Source: Sporomusa acidovorans (GTDB taxonomy: Bacteria > Bacillota > Negativicutes > Sporomusales > Sporomusaceae). From it: DNA of 64,000 nucleotides. This document shows positions 34,964-43,479 of the stretch, one piece after another (position 1 is the stretch's first letter; every line of letters begins with the position of its first letter). The notes beneath the pieces were generated by a model. It was given only the letters and a program-made list of their open reading frames with translations, had not been told where the DNA came from and made no database searches. The position numbers were made by a program, and so were the translations under genes. The stretch lies in NCBI RefSeq assembly GCF_002257695.2, contig NZ_CP155571.1; one strand, written 5' to 3'.

Positions 34964-36967
34964 CTATCCCTGTTGCAGTTGCTTTTTATTGCGGAATTGA
35001 TCCGGTGTCATCCCGAATTTTTTTCTAAACAAGCGGTTGAAATGCTCCACATTGGGGTAACCTACGCTGTCCGCAATATTTTCAACCGTCATAGCGCCAT
35101 TCTTCAACAGAATGCAGGCCTTTTTCATACGGACATTCCTAACAATTTCACCAAACGTTCCTCCGGATTTTTCTTTAATATATTTAGACAAATACGGGGA
35201 CGACAAATGCATCTGTGTTGAAAGTCTATCCAAAGTGACTGTCAGGTAATTTGTCTCAATATAATTCATGATTTCATTCATTCTTTCGTCCCGGCATTTA
35301 CCCTCGCCGTGTATAGCTGCGAGTCGATTAACCGCTACGACAAGAGCGTTAATTGACGACTTGATAATATCGTCATCAATGCCAACCCCCCAGTACATTT
35401 TATTGTGGCAGCTAATCCCCACATAGGAAACCGCTTTGGAAGACGAGCCCCGGGAGAGTGCATGTTCTTCGTAAACAGATAATTCATACTGCATGCCAAA
35501 ATATTGCTTAATCGCATTGCTGACAGCGTCCAGGCGCCCATTTCCATTGCCGACAATCGTTCTGACCTGACCGTTATGATGGACGACGACTTGTGCCAGA
35601 ATACCGTCAATCTGTTTAAAACGGCATTTATCCACATAAAAATGGGCATTGTTATTGATATACTTATCCTCGAATATCTGGTATACCGATTGTGGCGATA
35701 ATTCTTTGTGTTCTCTATCGGAAACTTCTTTCACCGTATACCCTACTTCTTCTTTCATCTGAGCAGGGATGGTCATACCATAATGCTGTCTTAGGATATA
35801 GCCAATACCGCCTTTTCCTGACTGGCTGTTTATTCTGATGACATCGGAATCGTACTGTCGCCCAACATCCTTAGGATCAATTGGCAGGTAGGGTACCGAC
35901 CAGGTAGCCGTTTGCTTTTCTTTGCGGTAATTCATACCTTTGGCAATTGCATCTTGATGGGATCCGGAAAAAGCAGTAAATACCAACTCACCGGCATACG
36001 GCTGGCGGGCAGGTACCTGCATTCTGGTTAACTCCTCATATTTTTGGCATATTTCCGGCATATTGCTAAAATCCAGCTGAGGATTAATGCCATGCGAGAA
36101 AAGATTCATTGCCAAGGTGATAATATCCACATTTCCCGTTCTCTCACCATTGCCAAATAAGGTTCCCTCGATTCTTTCGGCTCCGGCAAGCATACCAAAT
36201 TCGGCATCACAAACCCCACAGCCTCTATCATTGTGGGGATGAAGGCACAAAATAACAGCGTCCCGGTATTTCAGATTTTTGTTCATGAATTCCACCTGGC
36301 AGGCAAATACGTGCGGCATCGCATTCTCCACCGTCGTGGGCAGATTAATGATCACTTTGTTAGGGGGAGTCGGTTTCCATACATCCAGCACCGCATTACA
36401 AATTTCCAGTGCATAATCCACTTCCGTTCCCGGGAAACTCTCCGGGCTGTATTGAAAGGAAAAATTACCAACCGTCTCGTCAGCCAGTTGTTTTAACAAT
36501 TTTGCGCCATCAACAGCAATCTGCTTAATTTCTTCTTTACCTTTTCTAAATACCTGCTCCCTTTGGGCAACCGATGTGGAATTATATAAATGAATGACCG
36601 CATGTGGCGCTCCCGCAATAGCCTCAAATGTTTTCTTAATGATATGCGCCCGCGCCTGGGTGAGCACCTGAATGGTTACATCTTCAGGAATCATGTTGTT
36701 TTCAATCAGCGCCCGTATGAAGTTATATTCCGTATCAGATGCCGCCGGAAAACCCACCTCGATTTCCCTAAACCCAATTTTTACGAGCAGCCGGAAGAAT
36801 TCCAGTTTTTCCTCCAAACTCATTGGTTCAATAAGCGACTGATTTCCGTCTCTTAAATCCACGCTACACCAGATTGGCGGTTTATCGATATGATCTTTTT
36901 TTACCCAATCATACGATACTGCCGGTGGCATAAAATAGGTTCGCTCATACTTTTCAAAATTTTTCAT
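34964..36967 (-). CDS. leuA: 2-isopropylmalate synthase fused to an AraC-type DNA-binding domain
   Basis: A 667-residue fusion. Residues about 1-400 are the LeuA barrel (leaderless alpha-IPMS II type) with metal and substrate motifs SVDLRDGNQSL, CLHPHNDRG and LFGNGERTGN. Residues about 420-550 are the LeuA regulatory (leucine-sensing) domain. Residues about 560-665 form a complete AraC double helix-turn-helix: IETNYLTVTLDRLSTQMHLS, SPYLSKYIKEKSGGTF, and NIADSVGYPNVEHFNRLFRK with the closing FGMTPDQFR. No stop or start separates the parts. The enzyme makes 2-isopropylmalate from 2-oxoisovalerate and acetyl-CoA, the first step to leucine. ATG 36967 follows GGAGG; a leucine T-box precedes it. 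No other leu gene is adjacent. Confidence 0.92.
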   Translation of the reverse strand: MKNFEKYERTYFMPPAVSYDWVKKDHIDKPPIWCSVDLRDGNQSLIEPMSLEEKLEFFRLLVKIGFREIEVGFPAASDTEYNFIRALIENNMIPEDVTIQVLTQARAHIIKKTFEAIAGAPHAVIHLYNSTSVAQREQVFRKGKEEIKQIAVDGAKLLKQLADETVGNFSFQYSPESFPGTEVDYALEICNAVLDVWKPTPPNKVIINLPTTVENAMPHVFACQVEFMNKNLKYRDAVILCLHPHNDRGCGVCDAEFGMLAGAERIEGTLFGNGERTGNVDIITLAMNLFSHGINPQLDFSNMPEICQKYEELTRMQVPARQPYAGELVFTAFSGSHQDAIAKGMNYRKEKQTATWSVPYLPIDPKDVGRQYDSDVIRINSQSGKGGIGYILRQHYGMTIPAQMKEEVGYTVKEVSDREHKELSPQSVYQIFEDKYINNNAHFYVDKCRFKQIDGILAQVVVHHNGQVRTIVGNGNGRLDAVSNAIKQYFGMQYELSVYEEHALSRGSSSKAVSYVGISCHNKMYWGVGIDDDIIKSSINALVVAVNRLAAIHGEGKCRDERMNEIMNYIETNYLTVTLDRLSTQMHLSSPYLSKYIKEKSGGTFGEIVRNVRMKKACILLKNGAMTVENIADSVGYPNVEHFNRLFRKKFGMTPDQFRNKKQLQQG

Positions 36968-36989
36968 TACATCCTCCATTCTGACGCCG

Positions 36990-37258
36990 CATAAAAAAAA
37001 TCTTTCGTCTCTTTAATCCGTAAAAAAACCGATTATAGAGACGAAAGACAATGCTTTCGCGGTACCACTCTATTTCATGATCAACATGCTCTCATCAGCA
37101 CAATAATGCCTATCCCGCTAACGGAGGATTCCGTCATGACCTACTGTCTTCAGCCAGAAGCTCCAAGGTGAGTTCACCGCATTGTTCGTACTGTTTCACA
37201 TCAGCCAACAGCTTTCTGAAATCACGTTGCGAATACTATTCCTCTTCACAGCTTTTCC
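36990..37258 (-). ncRNA. Leucine T-box leader of leuA
   Basis: On the minus strand: base helix GAAGAGG, loop motif AATAGTA, specifier side TGAACTCACC with codon CTC (37170-37172, Leu), antiterminator T-box AGAGTGGTACCGCG (37058-37070), and a terminator CTTTCGTCTCT / AGAGACGAAAG followed by eight T (36993-37048). Uncharged leucyl-tRNA would open transcription of leuA, so enzyme synthesis tracks leucine starvation. Confidence 0.93.
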
Positions 37259-37553
37259 TATTAAATATGTATTAAATTTCCAGCAATTTAATTTATTTAA
37301 CTGATATCAACTTTATATTTGCACTGAAAATTATTCTTCTTAGTTAGATAATATCATATACTTTCGCGCTTGTGCAGTGATAAATTTAATCAGTTTTATT
37401 GATTTTATTTAATGTGGTATTTCCTATTTTCGTCCATATACATGAGAATTTACGGCTAAAACGTGGCATTCTAAGTCTGGAATGTAGTATAATAGGCATA
37501 GATTTTGACAACAATTTCATGCTGTTAATATGGAAAGAATGATGAGGGATAAA

Positions 37554-38912
37554 ATGAGTATTAAATCACTTACGCCGCTGGAAGGGCGGTATGAAAGCAT
37601 TACCCGGCCACTGGGCAACTATTTCTCGGAATGGGCTTTAATCAAGTACCGCTTACATGTAGAAATAGAGTGGCTTATCGCCATGGCAGGCAATCCCGCT
37701 TTTGGAGAAATCCGGCCATTCACACCGGCAGAAACGGCTTTTTTGCGCAACATTGTTAATAATTTTGATGAAACGGCCGCGTTGCGGATTAAAGAGATAG
37801 AACGCACTACCAATCACGATGTGAAGGCAGTTGAGTATTTTCTCCGTGAGACCCTGGGCGCGATGTCACTGGCTGATATACTGGAATTTATACATTTTTC
37901 CTGTACATCAGAAGACATTAACAATCTTTCTTATGCACTCATGCTGAAGCACGGCATCGAAGATGTCTGGCTGCCGGCAGCAGAAAGTCTGGTTGAGGCC
38001 GTTACCGCTATGGCGGAAGAAGAAAAAGCGATTCCGATGCTGGCCCATACCCATGGACAAGCCGCCTCACCCACAACGGTAGGCAAGGAACTGGCTGTGT
38101 TTGTTTACCGCTGGAACCGCCAGTTAAAACAAATTCGTTCTCAGGAATACCTGGGAAAATTTAATGGTGCTGTCGGCAACTTCAATGCCCACAGCATTGC
38201 CTATCCGGAAGTAGACTGGGAAGCTGTTTCCCGCTCTTTTGTCGAAGGCCTGGGGTTAACGTACAATCCACTAACAACCCAGATTGAAGCCCACGACTAT
38301 GTGGCCGAGTCATTCCATGCGCTTACGCGGTTTAATAATATTCTTTTAGATTTTGACCGCGACATGTGGCTATACATTTCTCTGAGCTACTTTAAACAAA
38401 AAGCGATTGCCGGCGAGGTTGGTTCTTCTACTATGCCTCACAAAGTAAATCCCATCGACTTCGAAAACTCCGAGGCGAACCTGGGGCTAAGCAATGCCGT
38501 GCTTGACCATCTGGCCAATAAGCTGCCTATTTCCCGTCTGCAGCGCGATCTCAGCGACTCCTCGGCGCAGCGTAACATTGGCACAGGCATCGCCCATTCC
38601 CTGATTGCGATTACCTATACCGTAAAAGGTCTCAGAAAAACTGTTGTCAACAAGGACGCTCTCACCGCCGATTTAAACCATGCCTGGGAAGTCCTGGCCG
38701 AAGCGGTTCAAACCGTGATGCGCAAACACGGGCATGCTAATTCCTACGATAAGCTGAAAGCCATTACCCGTGGCAAAGGCATCAGTGAAGAAGACATCAA
38801 AGCCTTCATTCAAAGTGTGGAATTGCCGGCAGCAGACAAACAACGTTTATTGGCCTTAACACCGTCACAGTATGTCGGGATAGCTGCCTCCTTGGTCAAA
38901 CATATACGATAA
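37554..38912 (+). CDS. purB: Adenylosuccinate lyase
   Basis: A 452-residue lyase of the fumarase/aspartase superfamily, E. coli-type PurB. N-terminus SLTPLEGRYESITRPLGNYF, catalytic region TSEDINNLSYALML, HTHGQAASPTTVGKELAVF, and the flexible signature loop GEVGSSTMPHKVNPIDFENS. It cleaves succinylaminoimidazole-carboxamide ribotide and adenylosuccinate in purine synthesis. ATG 37554 has GAGGGA upstream; three earlier ATGs are in frame. Monocistronic with its own terminator; it has no purine genes around it. Confidence 0.95.
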   Translation: MSIKSLTPLEGRYESITRPLGNYFSEWALIKYRLHVEIEWLIAMAGNPAFGEIRPFTPAETAFLRNIVNNFDETAALRIKEIERTTNHDVKAVEYFLRETLGAMSLADILEFIHFSCTSEDINNLSYALMLKHGIEDVWLPAAESLVEAVTAMAEEEKAIPMLAHTHGQAASPTTVGKELAVFVYRWNRQLKQIRSQEYLGKFNGAVGNFNAHSIAYPEVDWEAVSRSFVEGLGLTYNPLTTQIEAHDYVAESFHALTRFNNILLDFDRDMWLYISLSYFKQKAIAGEVGSSTMPHKVNPIDFENSEANLGLSNAVLDHLANKLPISRLQRDLSDSSAQRNIGTGIAHSLIAITYTVKGLRKTVVNKDALTADLNHAWEVLAEAVQTVMRKHGHANSYDKLKAITRGKGISEEDIKAFIQSVELPAADKQRLLALTPSQYVGIAASLVKHIR

Positions 38913-38913
38913 G

Positions 38914-38950
38914 TGAAAAAACCGGCCTGATGGCCGGTTTTTTCACTTAT
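38914..38950 (+). terminator. Terminator of purB
   Basis: GTGAAAAAACCGGCC pairs with GGCCGGTTTTTTCAC; bidirectional. Confidence 0.92.
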
Positions 38951-38961
38951 CAGTCTGTACA

Positions 38962-39498
38962 CTATACAGGGCTTACGCTGACGACTGCCCAATCATAGTC
39001 ACCGTTTCGTTCCAATAATACATTATATAATTGTCCGGTATCCTGTTTACGGACTTCGACGAGAGCTCTTCGGCTATTAATCGTAAGCAGAGAGAACGAG
39101 TCACGGTCAGAATCAAATCCATAATTTGCGGCAACTTCTTTTACATAATTGACGGGGCTGTCGGCATAATAGGCATAGTCGCTGGGGTAGCGATGACTAT
39201 CATAATTGCCGTTCCGATAATAAATCTTTCCATCCTGATACCATGCTTGATTCTCATCAGGACTTGGCCAGCTATATTTATGCTCATGCCAGCCTCGCCC
39301 CGGCGGGCGCTGATCTTTAGCAGCTTGCGCCTGGACAGTTTTTACGGGTGGTGGCGCTGCCGCCTCGGCAGCAAATGTCTTGGCAACCGGAATACCTGAC
39401 AAGACAGCACCTGTCATAATAGCGGTACCCATTAAAGCAGCGGCACGGCGTTTGAATTTGAGCCTCAATTGCCTACGTTTAGCTGAATTTTTTGCCAT
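38962..39498 (-). CDS. Secreted protein of unknown function
   Basis: A 178-residue protein with a basic N-terminus (AKRRQLRLKFKRRAAALMG) and a hydrophobic signal segment ending ..VAKTFAAEA, so export by Sec is likely. The mature part starts with a proline- and histidine-rich stretch (RPPGRGWHEHKYSWP), a tyrosine-rich region and a C-terminal beta-rich part (RRALVEVRKQDTGQLYNVLL). No family recognised. Confidence 0.7.
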   Translation of the reverse strand: MAKNSAKRRQLRLKFKRRAAALMGTAIMTGAVLSGIPVAKTFAAEAAAPPPVKTVQAQAAKDQRPPGRGWHEHKYSWPSPDENQAWYQDGKIYYRNGNYDSHRYPSDYAYYADSPVNYVKEVAANYGFDSDRDSFSLLTINSRRALVEVRKQDTGQLYNVLLERNGDYDWAVVSVSPV

Positions 39499-39631
39499 TG
39501 TTATTCCCTCCTTTACGGCTACTTAAGTCTAGTGTTTCGGAATTTATTGACCATAATTCGAGGTAAAAATATCAACAGCAAAACACGCAATTTATCCTTT
39601 TTTCCACAGAGCTGAGCTATCTATGTTGGTT

Positions 39632-40390
39632 CTATTGTGCATTATCCTGCTCAGTCAAAATGAACGGACCGTTAGCAGTAACAACCACCGTGTGTTCATA
39701 CTGAGCGGAACGCTTACCGTCAATCGTTCGCGCTGTCCAGCCATTTGCATCTATTTTGCATTTCCACGAGCCTACATTCACCATAGGTTCGACAGTTATT
39801 ACCATACCTTCTCTTAATTTAAGCCCCGTCCCGGGTTTACCATAATGAAGAACTGCCGGCTCTTCATGGATAGACCTGCCTATCCCATGCCCTGTAAAAT
39901 CTCTGACAACCGAAAATCCCTCATTTTCAACATAGGTTTGTATCGCATGGCCGATGTCCCCTAAACGGGTTCCGGCCTTTACCTGTTCAATACCTCTATA
40001 TAAAGACTCCTTCGTAACTTCCAGCAGCCGTTGGGATTCTTTGGTAACAGAGCCGACTGCGTATGACCAAGCGGAATCAGCAAGGCCGCCCTGAAAATTT
40101 ACAACCATATCAACTGTCACGATATCCCCATCCTTAAGAGATTTACTACTAGGAAATCCGTGACAAATCTCATCGTTAACCGAAGCACAGATCGCATAAG
40201 GGTAACCTTGATATCCTTTTTGCTCAGGTGTAGCTCCCCATTTAGCCAAATATTCTTCCACAAATTTATCAATTTGCGCAGTGCTAATTCCCGGCTTAAT
40301 CATCCTTTCAATTTTCTTGTGGCAAGAAGCCAGTATCTTGCCTGCTTCATGCATTCTTTCAATTTCTTTTTTACTCTTACATATAATCAT
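39632..40390 (-). CDS. map: Methionine aminopeptidase, type I
   Basis: A 252-residue M24 metallopeptidase removing the initiator methionine. Metal ligands lie in IVTVDMVV, GLADSAWSY, FTGHGIGRSIHEEP and VITVEPMVN, with the closing YEHTVVVT. Metal-ligand positions are all filled, although the second aspartate motif (ADSAWSY) is unusual compared with DxA-R-T in standard MetAP. Alone, not in the ribosomal cluster, so it is probably an additional map copy. Confidence 0.9.
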   Translation of the reverse strand: MIICKSKKEIERMHEAGKILASCHKKIERMIKPGISTAQIDKFVEEYLAKWGATPEQKGYQGYPYAICASVNDEICHGFPSSKSLKDGDIVTVDMVVNFQGGLADSAWSYAVGSVTKESQRLLEVTKESLYRGIEQVKAGTRLGDIGHAIQTYVENEGFSVVRDFTGHGIGRSIHEEPAVLHYGKPGTGLKLREGMVITVEPMVNVGSWKCKIDANGWTARTIDGKRSAQYEHTVVVTANGPFILTEQDNAQ

Positions 40391-40688
40391 GTTCGTAGTC
40401 TCCTAACTGCTTTGATAGCCCCAGTAGAAAGCATTGTATTTGAAACTTATTTTTATAAATTAAATCAGGTGATAACCTTCTCCCTCACCTTGTCTTGTTT
40501 AAAATAATACTCCTATTTAATGCATTCCGTATAAGCATCAAAAGTCCTGCCATATCTTGATAAATGTAGCATACTTCACATATATTATGCTAATATAAGA
40601 CCTTCTCCCTGGCCCGCAACGCACTCTACGGTTCGTTTATTGATCCTATCTACAATATATTCTAAACTTAATTGCGGAGGTGACGCTA

Positions 40689-41273
40689 ATGGATTGCGAT
40701 AAAATCGGCAGGTTAATATACAATCTGCGCAAAGAAAAAGCTATGACGCAAAAACAATTAGCTGATTTAATGAACATCAGTGACAAAGCAGTCAGTAAAT
40801 GGGAGCGTGGCCTTGGATGTCCGGATGTGTCATTACTCCCGGAACTATCACAAATACTTGGAGTCAATATCGAAGAAATCCTATCAGGTAAAATGGAACT
40901 CAATGAAACTATTGGAGGAAATATGAAAAAACTCAAATTTTATGTCTGCCCGCAGTGCAATAACCTCATGACAGCAACCGGCGATGCCAATATTTCCTGC
41001 TGCGGAAAACGCTTGGAAGCGCTGCCGGCGGCCAAGACGGACGAAAGCCATTCACTAACTATTGAACCCGTAGAAGATGAACTGTATGTTTCGACAGCCC
41101 ACGCAATGAAAAAAGAACATTATATCTCATTTGTTGCTTATGTTACAGGAGATAGAGCTTATATTGTAAAGCAATATCCTGAATGGAATATGCAATTCCG
41201 CTTTCATAAGCTGGGACACGGCAAGCTATATTTTCATTGTACAAATCATGGGTTATTTTATCAACTGATCTAA
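40689..41273 (+). CDS. XRE regulator fused to desulfoferrodoxin/superoxide-reductase-like domain
   Basis: A 194-residue fusion. Residues 1-70 are a Cro/CI-type helix-turn-helix (LRKEKAMTQKQLADLMNISD, then AVSKWERGLGCPDVSLLPEL). After a linker, KLKFYVCPQCNNLM and ISCCGKRLEAL look like a desulfoferrodoxin N-terminal iron site, and the end resembles the superoxide-reductase-like domain (STAHAMKKEHYISFVAYVTG, closing ..LYFHCTNHGLFY). It may sense redox state through iron and control genes. ATG 40689 with GCGGAGGTG upstream. A ykkC-type riboswitch is aimed at its 3' end from the opposite strand. Confidence 0.85.
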   Translation: MDCDKIGRLIYNLRKEKAMTQKQLADLMNISDKAVSKWERGLGCPDVSLLPELSQILGVNIEEILSGKMELNETIGGNMKKLKFYVCPQCNNLMTATGDANISCCGKRLEALPAAKTDESHSLTIEPVEDELYVSTAHAMKKEHYISFVAYVTGDRAYIVKQYPEWNMQFRFHKLGHGKLYFHCTNHGLFYQLI

Positions 41274-41280
41274 AAAATAA

Positions 41281-41323
41281 AAAAGCCTATGGAAATATTA
41301 TTAAAATATCTCCCAGGCTTTTA
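41281..41323 (-). terminator. Riboswitch terminator
   Basis: AAAAGCCTGGGAGATATT pairs with AATATTTCCATAGGCTTTT, followed on the minus strand by a T-rich tract that runs over the stop of the XRE fusion gene. The 5' arm is the conserved 3' end of the ykkC-type aptamer, so aptamer and terminator are mutually exclusive. Confidence 0.82.
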
Positions 41324-41402
41324 TCCTTCCGTGTACACAGTGGACTGCACTGTGTGTCTTCTCTCGGACCTGCCAGTTCTAAACTGCGGAACCCTAGAAA
41401 AC
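41309..41402 (-). ncRNA. ykkC-type (guanidine-I-like) riboswitch with no gene behind it
   Basis: On the minus strand the ykkC blocks occur in order: CTAGGGTTCCG (41387-41397), GGTCCGAGAG, ACACA..TGTGTACACGG stem, and GGATAAAAGCCTGGGAGA (41309-41326). These match the ykkC subtype 1 consensus as I recall it. Ligand class (guanidine versus ppGpp, PRPP or nucleotide variants) cannot be settled by eye. The next minus-strand gene is map, about 900 bp away; between them lies the XRE fusion gene on the other strand. Confidence 0.85.
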
Positions 41403-41521
41403 AAACTCTATTTTCTATTGATTTATAAGTTTCACTTATAACCATACTTTAGCACAATACTCAAACAATCCGGCCCAGCATGTCCTCAGGTCGACCGCAA
41501 CAGCGAACAGTTGCGCATAAG

Positions 41522-41671
41522 CTAATATTTTATCACCTCATGTTTTTTCACTGTACACGAGGCGATAGTTCTCGTCAATATATTAAAACACTCAGCAGGG
41601 TCTTGGGCGGTGGCAGTTCCTTTATTGAGTAAATGAGTGATAGCGCTTTTTCCATTTCCTTTAATACCTTG
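41522..41671 (-). pseudogene. Unrecognised gene fragment
   Basis: A leftward frame of 49 codons without a normal start reads QGIKGNGKSAITHLLNKGTA, then AECFNILTRTIASCTVKKHE and stops at 41522. The composition looks protein-coding and includes a P-loop-like GNGKS. Probably the 3' end of a lost gene. Confidence 0.4.
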
Positions 41672-41716
41672 CTATGCTTTCTAGTTGTAGGAAAAGCGAA
41701 GAACGCCAACAGCCAT

Positions 41717-42631
41717 TTACTCATTTGAGTAAGTAGCCGTCACCTTATTCCTACCTGTTCTTTTGCTTACATACAACAATTCATCTGCTCTCTTAACCAA
41801 TGTTTCATCCGTATCTTTTAGTTCGGCTAGCGTAGCCCCTACCGAAACAGTAACTCTAATTTCTTCAAGTCCCATGCGAAATACCGATTGTTCAGTCAGC
41901 ACTCGAACTCGCTCTGCAACTTTGACAAGTTCTTCTTGTAAATGTGTATTTACTATTGCCAAAAATTCCTCTCCGCCCCAACGAAAAACACTGCCCATAT
42001 TGCCGATGCTGTTTTGAACTGTTTTGGCCACCATTTTAATAATCTTATCGCCGATGTCATGACCATATTGGTCATTGACCCGTTTAAAATGATCAATATC
42101 TACAAATAGCACACCGAAGAATGGCCTACCCACTTTATTCATCTCATTCATTTTTGCTGATAACTCAATTTCAACATAGCGCTTGTTTCCCAATCCCGTC
42201 AAAGGATCCATCAAAGAAAGTTCCTTAAATTGAGCTAACTGTTCCAGTAAATGTCCCTTGCTAGAATTATCACTGAATACCTCCACCGCTCCCACTATCT
42301 CATTCTCTTCATTGCGAATTGGCGAAATTCGAACTAAAATAGGGATGCGATGTCCATTCTTATGCTGAAGATACAATTCCTCTTCCCTTAAGCAACCATC
42401 TTGTAGCGTCTTAGCTAACGGACACAATTCTCCACGACAAAGTAAAACTCCCTCACTATTAACATGATTAAGTCGATTGTTATAACAATAGCATCCTACA
42501 ATGTCATTACTAGAATATCCGGTTAAATTTGCGGCGCTTGCATTCCAATAAATTATTTTTCTATCCTTATCGACAAAATACACTCCATCATAAAGATAAT
42601 CTAACATTGCCTTATAAAAAGAAAGTTCCAT
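41717..42631 (-). CDS. Diguanylate cyclase with PAS sensor
   Basis: A 304-residue soluble protein. Residues about 5-130 are a PAS domain (DGVYFVDKDRKIIYWNASAA) with a cysteine-containing insert (CYCYNNRLNHV..LCRGELCPL) often seen in heme or FeS-linked PAS-GGDEF proteins. Residues about 140-300 are a GGDEF domain with DPLTGLGNKRYVE, DIDHFKRVNDQYGHDIGD and the active loop RWGGEEFL. It would make cyclic di-GMP from GTP in response to a redox or ligand signal. No inhibitory RxxD motif stands out. Confidence 0.93.
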   Translation of the reverse strand: MELSFYKAMLDYLYDGVYFVDKDRKIIYWNASAANLTGYSSNDIVGCYCYNNRLNHVNSEGVLLCRGELCPLAKTLQDGCLREEELYLQHKNGHRIPILVRISPIRNEENEIVGAVEVFSDNSSKGHLLEQLAQFKELSLMDPLTGLGNKRYVEIELSAKMNEMNKVGRPFFGVLFVDIDHFKRVNDQYGHDIGDKIIKMVAKTVQNSIGNMGSVFRWGGEEFLAIVNTHLQEELVKVAERVRVLTEQSVFRMGLEEIRVTVSVGATLAELKDTDETLVKRADELLYVSKRTGRNKVTATYSNE

Positions 42632-42792
42632 TTTGTTCGCCTCTTTATTTAATCTATTATATATTATGTTAATATTCGTTATATGCTTCCAGTTGGGCGT
42701 CTATTTTTAAATCTTTTTTCACCAGGCATTTTACACTTTGATGTACTATGTTGCCACAATGCTGTTTTGTTACACAAATGACTATAAGAAAA

Positions 42793-42829
42793 CAGGCAGG
42801 CCCTGTTCCAAAAGAACAGGGCCTGCCTG
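42793..42829. terminator. Perfect 16-bp bidirectional terminator hairpin
   Basis: CAGGCAGGCCCTGTTC pairs with GAACAGGGCCTGCCTG over a five-base loop, flanked by TTTT on both strands. Confidence 0.88.
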
Positions 42830-42869
42830 TTTTAGACGAAACATAGAAAATCGTTTTAACATGATCCCC

Positions 42870-43103
42870 CTATTTTTTCACCCAACTACCCTTCCCATAT
42901 AATACATTCTGAATAATTCTTTCCGGTGATTTGTTTTTTAATTCGGCAATTTCTTTGGCCACTTTCATCTAACTGTAACTGCAACATAATTCATAATTAT
43001 ATGTTTGCGGTTGGTGAAAGTATTTCCAAATAAAATAGCCTGCAATCACCAATAAAATAACGCCAAGCAGTATAATTACCTAGCGTTTGGGTAAACTAAC
43101 CAT
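42870..43103 (-). pseudogene. Small membrane-protein gene interrupted by two amber codons
   Basis: One minus-strand frame of 78 codons runs from ATG 43103 to TAG 42870 with two internal TAG stops, after codon 7 (43080-43082) and at 42969-42971. It reads MVSLPKR, then VIILLGVILLVIAGYFIWKY with a clear membrane helix, then after the second stop MKVAKEIAELKNKSPERII. A near-copy of the start at 44495 has CAG where the first TAG stands, so the stop arose by a C-to-T change. Phage holin-like; probably dead. Confidence 0.6.
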
Positions 43104-43160
43104 ATAATAATCTCCTCTCCCATTGAACGCCGTCTACCAGCGGCGTTATTTTTTTATATC
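43065..43160. repeat. About 100-bp duplicated segment, copy A
   Basis: Contains AACGCCAAGCAGTATAA.. through the AACGCCG..CGGCGTT hairpin with following T-run. It is about 85-90 percent identical to 44449-44545 (copy B) by eye. Both copies hold the start of the same small membrane ORF. Confidence 0.8.
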
Positions 43161-43267
43161 CACCCAGCCAGCCGGTAAACGACACAGCAGCCAGGGCGAT
43201 AACAACTAAGCTGAGCCATACTTTCCATTTTGGAAGCTAAAATAGCTTCCTCGTTTGCCAATTCCAC
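43096..43267 (-). pseudogene. Frameshifted holin/XhlA-like small membrane protein
   Basis: GTG 43267, behind GGAGGA, opens VELANEEAILASKMES and then loses frame. The adjacent frame continues WKVWLSLVVIALAAVSFTGW, a membrane helix, and ends at TAG 43096. The domain order (short acidic N-terminus, one C-terminal helix) resembles XhlA-type phage lysis accessory proteins. Confidence 0.5.
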
Positions 43268-43311
43268 TAGTACATTTCCTCCGTCCCCTTATCTTCTGCT
43301 AAAGCCGCCAA

Positions 43312-43479
43312 TTATCCTCGTAGATATTTTGATAGTAGAAAATGGCCTAATCCCGGGAATACGGCTGACCACCAGGCGATAATCCAAGGATTCCTAAGAT
43401 GCATTTGAGTTATACCGAGTATGCTGACATAGGCCACATTTCTTCGACTAGTAAATGCTTGATTTCCTTGTTGCTCCAT
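43312..43479 (-). pseudogene. Truncated membrane protein (N-terminal piece)
   Basis: ATG 43479 with GGAG ten bases upstream opens a 55-residue frame: MEQQGNQAFTSRRNVAYVSI, then RNPWIIAWWSAVFPGLGHFL, ending SKYLRG at 43314. It resembles the first part of a larger membrane protein of spore-forming Bacillota in which this segment precedes further helices. Here it stops abruptly. From 43480 to 43827 I see only a weak hairpin and no gene. Confidence 0.45.

Noticed and set aside
41627..41722. Inverted repeat GAGTAAATG..CATTTACTC that could be a MITE
   Set aside because: Imperfect, overlaps the end of the diguanylate cyclase and a coding-like fragment, has no target-site duplication, and no second copy was seen.
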